60,000 nucleotides of DNA from Hydractinia symbiolongicarpus. Lineage: Eukaryota; Cnidaria; Hydrozoa; Anthoathecata; Hydractiniidae. The notes under the pieces were generated by a model. It saw only the letters and a list, made by a program, of their open reading frames with translations. It was not told the DNA's origin and searched no databases. Made by a program: the position numbers and the translations under genes. The stretch is from contig NC_079885.1 in assembly GCF_029227915.1 (NCBI RefSeq), positions 21,465,001 to 21,525,000 of the forward strand, given 5' to 3'. Of this stretch, positions 12,301 to 24,300 are shown piece by piece. Position 1 is the first letter of the stretch; each line of letters starts with the position of its first letter.

Positions 12301-15300
12301 GTTTAGACTAGCGATTTATCGTACATGCAAATTACTGTAAAGCATGATTTTAATTCCTATACATTGGATGGGCTAAACAATTTATAAAAACAGGCTTGAA
12401 GACTTTCTGTATATATTTTGTTTCATAAGTATTGACGATTGGTTGATCTCCTAAGATCTTTTGTTAATCTTTACATGTGCATCTTATCACACTTGCATAA
12501 TATATCTTTACATACGCATAAAATCACACTTGTGTAATTTTTTTTAAGGATAATAAAAATTTAATTATTCAAGACATAAAACGTGCAAATTGCAGCACAT
12601 GCACTAAAATATTTTGGACAGTTTTCACTTCATTTTTCTTTCATTTTTGACTATGAATATTTTAACTGTATTCACTGCTACACTATCTTTTGACAATTTT
12701 GATTTTTTTCGTGACATGTCAATTTCATGCAAAAGTGCAAGCTTGGTTAATACTTAGACATTGGGTAATATTTTGCAGTACAGCTAGGAGTAATCAGTAA
12801 TTATTGTATTAGGAAAGTATAATTCTAAAAATTGTTTCTCAAGGTCAGCTTGGAACAACTGTACGCACATTTTTTAAAGATGCTGGATGTTTTTATTTGT
12901 CACAAAGTTTTACTTTGGAGTTGTATTTACAATGTTCTGATAAGAACACTACACAGACATGAAATATTTTATAATGTCAATGAAAAACTAAGTGCTGTTT
13001 ATGAGTGTAAATGTTGTTAAGATTAATATGGATCTGTCATCTTTTTCAGACTTTTTAAGTGGTGCAGGAATGGCCGGGGATGTGGCTGTAAGTGTATCAT
13101 ATTCTATGCTAATGATAAAATTAACTTTGAGAATATGCAACATGATTTTATATAGGTTAGAATAGCCCCTGAAATTTTTGTCATGAATCAAGAACTGCTA
13201 ATGTGAAGAAAATTGAAATAATCTTTTTCTCGCAAAAATTGAAATAATCCTTTTGTCGCAAAAATTGAACTAATCCTTTTCTCGGAAAAATTGAAATAAT
13301 CCTTTTCTTGCAAAAAAAATGCATCTGTGATGATATACATTCAGATTTTTTTTTTTTTTTACTTCATATAAAACTGGAAAATTTCTAAGTCCACTTTTTT
13401 AAATTGAGGCTTGCTGATAAGTCATAGTTTTAATTCTAAGCACCAATGAATGTTTAAAGTTTAAACTCTTGGGCTAAATTTGGGCTAAAATTGACGCTAG
13501 AAATGAAATAATCTGAATTCTCATGTTGTTATGCTCTAGAATTTCACTTTAGTATAAGACAGAATCTTTTATTTTAGAACCTGTCTTGTATGTTGTACCC
13601 TTGTGTCAATTTGTGTTGAAAATGCTTTGCAAGTGAAGCTTTTTCTTTAAAAAAAAAAGACAAGACACTTTACATAAAACTTTTTGTAGTGTCCATAATT
13701 ATAGAAAAAAAAAATATTGAAATATCTTTGTGGACTGTCATGATTTTTTCTTAAATTTATTACCACTTTTTTTATTTGTTTACTAAATTACAAAACTTGT
13801 TTTAAATAACCATGATATTTTTAATAAAACCCAAGTTGAGTTTTGGGTGGGTCAACAAAATGGATGTGTGGATTTTCATTAATAAGAACTCAACATTCAC
13901 CCCCCCCCCCCCCCCCCCCAGAATGAAACATGGAATTTGAGATTAAGAGCAGAACAGAACACATACTAACCATTAATAAACTCTTTCAATTTTCCTTATT
14001 TAAGTTTTGTTAGTGCTACGAAAAAAGTATTAGTATACTGTTTTTGTTCTTAATTTTTAGGTAACTGACTTTTTTAGCCGTACTATCAGCGATACAAAGG
14101 ATATGAATCTAACTCAACATTTGGATTTTACGGTAGTTGGTGACGAATCCAGCGATACTGATACTACTGATATCAGCACTTCAATGAAAAAGCAATTGGA
14201 GCAAGCAGTAAACAGTAGCTTACACAATGCACTAGCTGCCCCATCGCCTTTTTCTCTTCGAAAGCAACTGTGTCACGACAAAACTGTAATTTTTCAAAAT
14301 GATATAGATGGTGGTATGGATATGTCTTTTGCTGAAAGGAGTGTTGATGATGAAGTGGACAAAACATCTAGTTGCAATTCAACACCTGAAAATGTGACTG
14401 TCAGTGCAGTTTTAAAAAAGACGTCTGCTGCTTCTTTTTTATCTTCACTGAGAGATGGTGAGAAAGTGGACTCGGGAAATGCAGATATAGGGCTGCATGA
14501 GACTCAAGTAAACAATGTTGAGTCTTTACCTTTTCTTGCTAATAAAGATGAAGTAATAGCAGAAGAAATAAAGGAGACCAAATCAGTTAAATCTGATCAC
14601 TTTCAAAGTTTCTCTGTCAGTAAAAAAAGCCCTTTAAGTTTTGAGAGAATAAGAAGTAGTCAGGAAGGTGAATTAACTGAAAATGTTCCAAATGTTCCTA
14701 ACGCTTCAAGCATTCAAGCTAGTAAAATCCTTGATGTTTCTAGCGACAGCCTCGAATTAACTGGTTTTATAAATGCAACCATATATACTGATGGTAGAGT
14801 AACACCAACAATCAATAATTTGTCTGGTCATAGCGATACACTCGCAAACATTGAAGACCAAGTAGATACACCAAGCTTTATAGAAAAAATGAAAGATTTA
14901 AATACAAGAGATTCTGAAACTCCCAAAGTGAATCCACCATTACCTGGTGAATGTGGTGTACTGTCACAAACCTTTTCGAAAGCACTTGAGAAATTCAGTA
15001 TTACTTCTCCACAATTATCTGGTCTTCAAAATGAACATCATGAAAACTCATCTGGATTTACTACTTACAGTGAATATGTTCAGGCACATGGGTCTATCCA
15101 GCCTAACCAAAATATCAAAGGCAGCATGGGTTATGATGATAAAATGTTGCCAAATGTAGAAGCAACAAAAGGCTTTATTCAAAATAGAAGTGCTTTTGAG
15201 GTTGTTGAAACCAACGAAAATGATTATGTGGAAAGCTCTGAATTTCTGAATATCGAAGGGAGTAATGCGAGTTTAAACTACCAGAAATCTGTGCAACATA

Positions 15301-18300
15301 TCAAAGATGCTAACTCTGTTGACGCTACAATGCTGCCAAATGCTGGAGTAACAAAAAGCTTTATTAAAAATAGAAGTACTTTTGTAGTTGGTGACTATGA
15401 AAATGATCGTGTGAATAACTCTGATATTATGAAGAATGAAAAAAGTAATGCGAGTGTAAACCACCAGAAATCTGTGCAACATATCAAAGACTCCGAGATG
15501 AATATTGAAGAGAGTAATGAAAGTGTAAAGCACCAAGAATCTGTACAACATATCAAAGATGGTGAGGCTGACGAGGATACAATGTTGTTCAATGCTGGAG
15601 TATCAAAAAGCTTTCATCAAAATAGAAAAACTTGTGAGGTTCTTAAAGTCAACAAAACTTTACCCTCTCTTAAAGTGGTTGGTCAATATGTAAGTGATCC
15701 TGCAAATAGCTTTGACACGGTATATGCTGAGGAGAGTATTGTCAGTGACAAACAGAAGGATAACCCAATCAGGCCTATCCAATATAGTGATGTACAAGGT
15801 TTTATTTATAATAAAAATGCTTCCAAAACTGTCAATGTTAACAAAACTTTGCCCTGTATAAATGTATTTCGTCAATGTGCGAATGATCATGCAGAAATAT
15901 CTAAAACTGCACACGTTGAAGAAAGCAGCATTCCAGAAAAGGAAGTTATTAGATATGGCGAGGTTACAAAAAGCTTCATTCAAAATCGAAGTGCTTTTGA
16001 GGTGGTTACTTCTAACAATTACAATGAAGCTCAATTTCAAGAAAGCCATGGTAACATTTTTGCTTGTGTGGAAAACGTAAGGAAAGTTCAGAATGGTAAC
16101 AAAACATTGCCACCATTTCACTTTGGACAAAACACTACCATTTCCCATTTTCCATTGTGTGTGCAACCAGAGGGGACACTTTCGGCTATTAAGGAAAATA
16201 CAGACATTGAGGATGTTGTTACTCCTGAAAAAGTGGAAAACCCGCTTTTATTATTGCAATCACCAAGTAAATGCAAGGATAAAACTTTTTTAGTCCCTGC
16301 TGCTCAATCTAACAACGAGTTATCCACAAATGATAATAATGAACAAGTTAGTGCAGGACCTGATCCCTTCAACGGTGATAATCCCTCTAATAAAACTATA
16401 TCTCTCTCAAGGAAGGCGTATGAAGTAGACGAGGTTATGAAAAGTGTGGATATGGTTAATGAAAAGAAGAACCGTAGAAGAACGTATACCATTTGCAAAG
16501 GTGAGCAACAATACGAAGAGACAATTCTGCAAGGATGTAACAATGAAAACAAATGGTTAGAAGAAGGGGAGTTTTTGGAAAACACACTTTGCTTTAAAGC
16601 ACCAATAGCAAACAGTTCCCTGCTTGTAAAAAACAAAACAGATTATAAGCTACTGTCAGATGAAGAAACAGACATTACTGAAAAAACTCAACTTGTTTCA
16701 TGTATGCCTAATTCTGGAGGAGAAATCCCAATGGTAATTGGGGAGAATGAAACACACGTTGAACAAACACAGGAACATCCACAAGAACATCCACAAACAC
16801 AAGAAGGTCCACTTTTGTTTACTAAAGAACAAAAGGAATCCGCAGTGATAAATGAGGATAAAAATTTCTCCACATTGGAGAAAGATATTGATGGCAACGA
16901 TCCGTTGGTGGACATTGCTTCTTCCACATGCCCAGGTAATCTGAAATATAAAACCACTCTGATCTCCAACCTCTTTTGCTTAAAGGAAAATTACAATATT
17001 TTATCACGTTTATCTTAAATTTGAAAATTAAGAGTATATTTGGGATGTTGTGAAATATTATTAAATGTCTGGACTAAAAATTTCCCATTTTTCGTTTGAA
17101 GTAGTTTATTTAAGGAAATGTTTATAAGGATTTTTAAATTTTTACCCGTATTTTTTTGTTTATTTTTTTTTTACCATCGGAATTTACTCAACCTTTGCTT
17201 GTATGGAAACAGGGCATTTAGGGAACTGAAGTATTATGGTACGCAAACACTATAGGTTGATTTTAAAGAAACATTTTCTATTATATCTTGAAATAGCAAT
17301 CAGTTTTTAACATGTATGTTTAAAACTTCGCTTCTAAAGAAATAATAAAACTTCATTAATGAAAGTGATTTTGGACAATTCAAATATGTTTGGTTTGATT
17401 GTCTTTTATTGATCATGCACTTCATTTTTTTTTAGTGGAAGTTCAAACGCAAAACCAAAGCACTAGAGGCGTAAGAAATATTGATTTTTTAATATTTGTA
17501 TAACGTGAAATAGGTGCAGAAAAATTTACTATCTCTTTGTTATTTTGTTTTATTATAGAATCAATCTATGTTGGAAATTCTGTCAAACAGCATTAAAAAA
17601 TCATTTGCAGGTATTTTTAAAAAAATTTTCGATTACTTATATGTTAGATTTTTAGATTATTTATTTTTATTGTGTATTTTTTTATCATTATATATTTTAG
17701 AGCAAGATGATTCATTGGAAAGAATCAGGGTTTGTTGATTATTTAATATTGACCCTTTTCTATTGTGTATATGTTATATAATCATGTATCAGAAATGTTT
17801 ACATTGGCCAACCCTCCAAATTACTGTTGACAATCAGCAATTGCTTTTGTGGTTTCATTCTGCACCCATATTTTAATTACACTGTAAAAAATATACATTT
17901 CTCTAAAATTAGGCTGAAATTATAAAAATAATGTCCTTAGAGATCATCATAGAGATCCTTGTTTTCACACTTTAGCTACCTCTAGTTTTACAACTAAAAC
18001 AGTAAAGTTTTTAAATAATATTAACTGAAGATAATTTTCTTTTTTACCTTAGAAAAAATTATTTATTGCAAATAAAAATATACATTTATCTACAGTAATA
18101 AAGGCATTTACACAAATGCATAAACTTTTAACAAATATAAACTTTCTACTAGCACATTACATTAATTTAACCTAAAAATGATTTTAAGTGTTTTAATGAT
18201 TTTTCACTGAAAGAGAAAAATTAACTACGCTCTTGATTTTTTTTCTTTGTTGCATTTTCGAGAGGCAAGAAATAGCACTTTTAGCATGTGCTGAAAAACG

Positions 18301-21300
18301 ATCAGACAATTCTCACCGAATTCTTGTGAAACTGCCAACTCTTGTTAGTGTTATTACTCTATTCAGCATCCACCAACTATTCCCCTTTGTTTTTTTGGAA
18401 GGAAGAAAATACACTGTTGTGATGTCTGTAACTTACTTTTTTCAAAATATTTTGTGTGTGCTAGAAGCTTTCAAAAAAATACATTTTTTAAAAGGATGCC
18501 TTGTTCAATAGTTCATAACTAATTCATTCCAAAAGTTTGTGCTTAAATCTCCAATACAATTTGCTTTCTATAAATAGTCTATAGCTAAGTTTTTTTGCAG
18601 GAGAACCAAAATATTGGTAACAACCATCTCTTATTCACAAGAAAGTTATCATAAATTATACCTGCAAATTTGCGATAACATGTTAGACTTACAAAAGCAT
18701 AGTAGCTGCTTGCAGTTATAACAACAAATGGAGCATTTTCCTATCAATCTCTTTACCGTAAATTAATATTGACCTTTTTTGCGTACCCATGATTGTCATT
18801 GTGAAACGATGTATTATGGTATAAAATAAAACTATGTAACGTTTATAAAGTGACAAAAATGTAAGGATATTGCAATTCTCAATTATGTTTATACTGCAGT
18901 CAAAATTAACAATCACCGGTGTAGTGTGCTTTGTGTTGTTCTTTATCTGAATTTTTCAGCATAAAATGTTAATTCCTAAATATTACAAATTTTAGTCACC
19001 TTTCAAGAAAAAGACTTTGGAAGAACTACAGCAACAAATTAAAGGTTTCTTTTTTTCTTCTATTACACTTACTGATCTCTTTATAGCATGAAAATAGGGT
19101 GTTTAATCTATTAAAGTTGAGGCACAAATATTCGAAATAATACCAAAAGAGCCAGATTTGAATTAAATCTGCCATATAAAGGACTGGACACATATCACAA
19201 CTAATAATACTATAAATTTTGTCATATTTAAGTAATAGCAAACTTTCACATTTTTTTTCGTTAGTAACTTTAGACCTTTTAAGGGATGTGCATTCAAAAT
19301 TTATTGCATAGATATTATAAAGGTAAATTTAGTAATATAATTTTCTTTGCTGAAATGTTGTTTGCCCCTGAATTTTTTTTCGATTATCCAATAACTCAAG
19401 ATCTACAAGTTAGTTTGCAATAAAATTTTCTGGGTAAGCTTGTATAGGTGCAATATTTTTACTTACAAAATTTGATAGCAAACGGACATGTAGATCCCAA
19501 GTTACGGGGCGTCAGCAAAAAATTAATCTACTATGAATTACGATAGCAGACATAAATTACCATAGCAAACTGACGATATACCATCAATTACCATGACAGA
19601 CTGACGATATACCATAAATTACCATAGCAAGCTGATAATGTACCATAAATTTCCATAACAGACTGATGATATACTGTTGTATGTAATGCTCAGCTTCTAG
19701 TTTTTAATAACACTGCTGACATAATCACTATTTAATGTCAAATAACCAATGTGGTGTGTGCTGGTAAAGTAGTCATTGCGATCATCCAATTAAACGTTTT
19801 ATTTTGTTCTTTTTAGAAAACAATTTCTCTTTTTTTATATAAAAATTTTTTAATAAAGATAATTTTGACCTATTTTAATCTGGTCAGTGTTTTTTTTTTT
19901 TTTAATTACCAAACTTAAGTTAAATTATTTTTTTATCAAATTTTGATAAATGTTGACTTACGAATAAAAACTTTACCTGCATCAATATTGAAATTTACCG
20001 TTGTTTTACTAATTTGTGAAAATGTAATGTGGTTGCAACTTTTTTTTAGAAGGTTGGTTTATTTTTGTAGGTCCTGTTCAAAAATGTGAAAGCAAGAGCA
20101 AAAGTATGCAATCAAGCAACTGCAAAGAATCGTCAAAAAGAGAGGAGCTATTGAAAACAACAATATTTTCTGAAGAAACTGCACAAGAAGTAGTTGATTC
20201 AAAACTAAATACACCAACACGTCCCAGACGTTCAAAACGATTATCAAAGACTCCTATGAGGGAATTACAAACTGATGAAGCTCCATTGTCTGCTAAAATA
20301 TCAGCAGTAAAATCTCCTAAGAAGGTATGTATTAGAATGTTGGACCTTCCTTCAGTTCCTTTAGACTATCTAAGTTTTTTTTGGACAAATCATGTGTGTT
20401 CCTGTTGGTGTAATAAGGAAGGTGGTGTAGAAGTCAGCATTTAGAAAGATCATTTTATTTTATATTTTTCGTCTGTTTTTAGTTTCTTTTTACATAATAT
20501 ATTCAAGAACGTTTAAGCTCTGTTAAAAGATTTGTGTTTTGGTGACAATCAGACTAAAATTGCTGATTTTAAATAGAATTCTTAATTCAAAATGTCAAAG
20601 GTTACTGGTTACAAATTGCATTGTCGGCTTAAAATATGTGGAAAATAATCATAGATTTGCGTTCCGAAAATTAGCAAAACGTGAATCTATATTACTTTCA
20701 GCCTAAATATTAATATTTATATGTTAGTTGTTAAGTTATTTAAATACTTATAGGTATTTATCGTCCTCAATCATAAACCTGTCCATGCTGTTGATATTTT
20801 TTATAGATAAGAAACGTAGATTATCAGGATCAAGATGATATGAGTGGCTTTATCTCAAGACCAAAAATACCTCAAGACGTTGTGTCATCTGCTAAAAAAA
20901 TAGCAGTAAAATCTCCTAAGAAGGTAAATTATGGGATGTTGTAAACATTTTGTTAACCTTACAATCTACTGCATGACAATCAGACTAAAATTAACAATTT
21001 TTTTTAAAAAATGGGTCATATCCCCCGGTGTTCTTACAAATCCAATCCATTACTAAAATCTCTTTGGCAACAAAGAATTCCCAGTTTAAAAAGTCTAAGG
21101 TATCCCAACACTCATCAACTGCCTACATTGGCATTTCCACTACTTTAATTCTGGGGTTGTTTGCTCAATGTATATGAAAATTATAATTCTACATAATCTA
21201 CAGCCTAAAGATTAATATTGATATTCTAATATTCACATGTACATAGTTACGCATTCTTTTTATGTTTTAACTCTGTCCACGCTATTGAATTTCAAAATAA

Positions 21301-24300
21301 AGGTCTTCGAAATTTTTTATAGATAAGTAACGTAGATTATCAGGACCAAGATGATATGAGTGGCTTTATCTCAAGACCAAAAATACCTCAAGAAGTTCCA
21401 TTGTCTGCTAAAAAATTAGCAGTAAAATCTCCTAAGAAGGTAAATTATGAGATGTTGTAAGCATTTTGTTAACCTTACAATCTACTGCATGACAATTAGA
21501 CTAAAATTGACAACTTTTTTTTAAAAAAATGGAGAATCTTTCCCCAGTGTTCTTGCAATTCCAAACCATTATTAAAATATCTTTTTGCAATGAAGCATTT
21601 CCAATTCAAAAAGCCCAAGGTACCCTCATTAACTGCTTGCATTGGTATTTCCACCACTTTATTGCTGGAGTTGTTTGTTCCAAGTATATGAAAAACATAA
21701 TTCTACGTTATCTGCAGCCTAAAGGTTAATATTGATATTAAATCATTCAAATGTACAGTTGTAAAACTTCTAATTAACTTGCAGGGGCTTTTTTTGGCAA
21801 AATCGTAATTTATTTTCCTCTAATTTTACACATGTGCCCAAAATCTTTTGCATTTTATTAAACTAATGATTAATGCACAGCCCATATAAAAACAAAAGAA
21901 CTATTAACTTTTGGTCTGGTTGCCATATGGATGTAAAACTTATAGGATGTGTCTGCTCTCATTTATTTTAAGCTTTTTTTTATAAAAAATCTAAGAATTT
22001 CATTTGTGGTTGAGAAGAATTTTTACCCATAAGAGGATTAGAATTGATAACAAAAGTTTGATAGTTATTTCCTGTCATCATTATTACTTATTACAATCCT
22101 CTGAATTAGCGAAAATGTTTGACAGCAAAAATTTGCCGCCGTTAAGTCAGCTTCGACGGCAAAACCAAAATCATGATGGCAATATTTTTGCCGTTGTGAA
22201 ATATTTTAACGACAGCAAAACTAACTGATTAAATTTATTGGGGAGATTGGACATGTCCGTAGTTCCTTTCGAACTTTCGTCGAACAAAACGTTCGATAGA
22301 TTTATGTCTTGGTCGGACACCACCCACTTTCAGATTTCAGAATTATTGAATAGTCCTGGTCCTTTTACTCCACGAGCAAGCCTATTCATAGCCAACCTGA
22401 TCATCCTAGCTAATTCACCGACTCCTGACTTAGCACGGATAAAGCAAGTCCACAAAGCTAGGCGGAACATACATTTTATCATGGATTTAATTGTAGATAA
22501 TTTCTTCATTTGATAAAACAATTGGAAACCATAGCAGGTCCGAATTTAATGGATTTTTTTCTTTATGTCACAAGTGTTATTCAAACAATTTTAAAAACGA
22601 AATCCATGTGCAGTATAATTTTTTTTCTGTAAAAATATTGTTAAAATGTAGCTGAAGTTTTATTTAAGCCATGTGGATAAAGATTTTTTTTAATTTGAAA
22701 AGCAAGCATATTTTTGCCTATTTGCTTGTGATGACCTGAAAAGTAACCAATAAATTTATGAAAATGGCAGTATATTCATGCATACTCTTTCGGACATGTA
22801 GAAAAGGAAGTTAAGATTGAGAGAGTTGCTGTACATAGACGTCGTGGAGGTCGACCACAGTGGCATTCACGACGGCAAAAGCTGAATGCCGTCATGGATT
22901 CAGAGGGTTGACATTACAACATTAAATATTTTTCTAAATTTCTGTGCTTGTTGTTATTTTCCCTAATTATTAACGCCCATTCAGGCTCTATAATTTTTTA
23001 AATTAATTTTCTTCCAATTTTTTATGCGTGCCAGTCAAAATATAATTATTTTTACCTGCTGTTAAATTAGAAGTTTTACAGTATGCATCTTTTTTCATCT
23101 TAAATCTGTCTACGCTGTTAAATTCCACAATAAAAGGTTTTGTAATCATTTGTTTTAGAGAAGTAACGTAGGTTATCAGGACCAAGATGATATAAGTGGC
23201 TTTATCTCAAGACCCAAAATACCTCAAGAAGTTCCATTGTCAGCCAAAAAATTAACAGTAGTATCTCCTAAGAAGGTAAATTATGGAAAGTTATCAACAT
23301 GTTAAACTTTACAATCTGCATGACAATCAGACTAAAGTTGACAATTTTTTTTTTTATAAAAAGGATCTTTTTCCCTTGGCGTTCTTGCAATTCCAATCCA
23401 TTATTGAAATCTCTTTCGCAACAAATCATTTCTAATTCAAAAAGTGTATTGTACCCATACCCTCATTAACTGCTTGCATTGGTATTTCCACCACTTTATT
23501 ACTGATGTTGTTACTGATGTCATAATTCTAAGTTATCTGCAGCCCAAAGGTTAATATTAATGTTGAATCATTTAAATGTACATAATTATCCATCTTTTTT
23601 CATCATAAATCTGTCCATGCTGTTGAATTTTAAAATAAAGGTCTTTGTAATCATTTTTTTTTATAGACAAATAACATAGATTATCAGGACCATGATGATA
23701 TTAGTGGCTTTATCTCAAAACCAAAAATACCTCGTGGCAGCCCTGAGGTTAACAAAAAAACCACAACTCCAATGAACAAATCTGGTAACCAAGGACAATC
23801 AAGAATTTTATGTCAAAATCCAACTAAGAAATCTTTATCACCCTCTAAGCTTGGTAAAAGTATATCAAAAAAGGTTTCTTCGGTAGAAGGACACTCTCCC
23901 ATCAGCCCTCCTGTCAATTCTCCTGTAAATAAAACCAAAAATGACACCTATGATATTGATGATACAGATAAAGAAATGCCACCACAATCCTCTGAAGTTA
24001 AAGAAACACCAAAGAAACATGTTTTGATTATTGAAAATAACATAAAAGGTATGGAATATTTTTATTGAAAGTTGGCTAACTGCACTGTAGATGTTGCCCC
24101 CTAAAATCACATCAAACTAGAGTTCGAACAATTTGTCCGTTTGATGAAAAATTGCAAAAATCGTTAATTTTCTTATAAGCCATTATGCTAAATTTTTATT
24201 ATAATGCCCGTATACGTCTGTCCGTCCGTCCATCTGTCTGTCACGCAAATTGCTTAGCTGCGACGGGCTAACCCGTGGATTTTTCCACGGGCTAACGATT

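Larger units (their letters stand above)
20807..23666 (+). repeat. Tandem duplication of a ~510-bp exon-plus-intron unit in KNL1
   Basis: Units start at 20807, 21323 and 23159, with the next exon at 23667. Unit lengths are 516, 1836 (513 without the inserted transposon) and 508 bp. Each unit is a 117-bp exon plus an intron carrying gacaatcagactaaaatt early and a cagcctaaag-ttaatatt segment later. Related intron sequence also follows the exon ending at 20324, so partial half-units flank the array on both sides. Confidence 0.85.

Noticed and set aside
15273-16166. Antisense ORFs opposite the KNL1 giant exon
   Set aside because: Shadows of the sense coding repeats; repetitive MLYRFLVVYT-type content mirrors SVQHIKD on the other strand.
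22238-22513. 92-codon ORF with less A+T-biased sequence
   Set aside because: Lies inside the inverted-repeat element at 21759-23081 and has no recognised transposase or other motif; kept as element interior rather than a gene.
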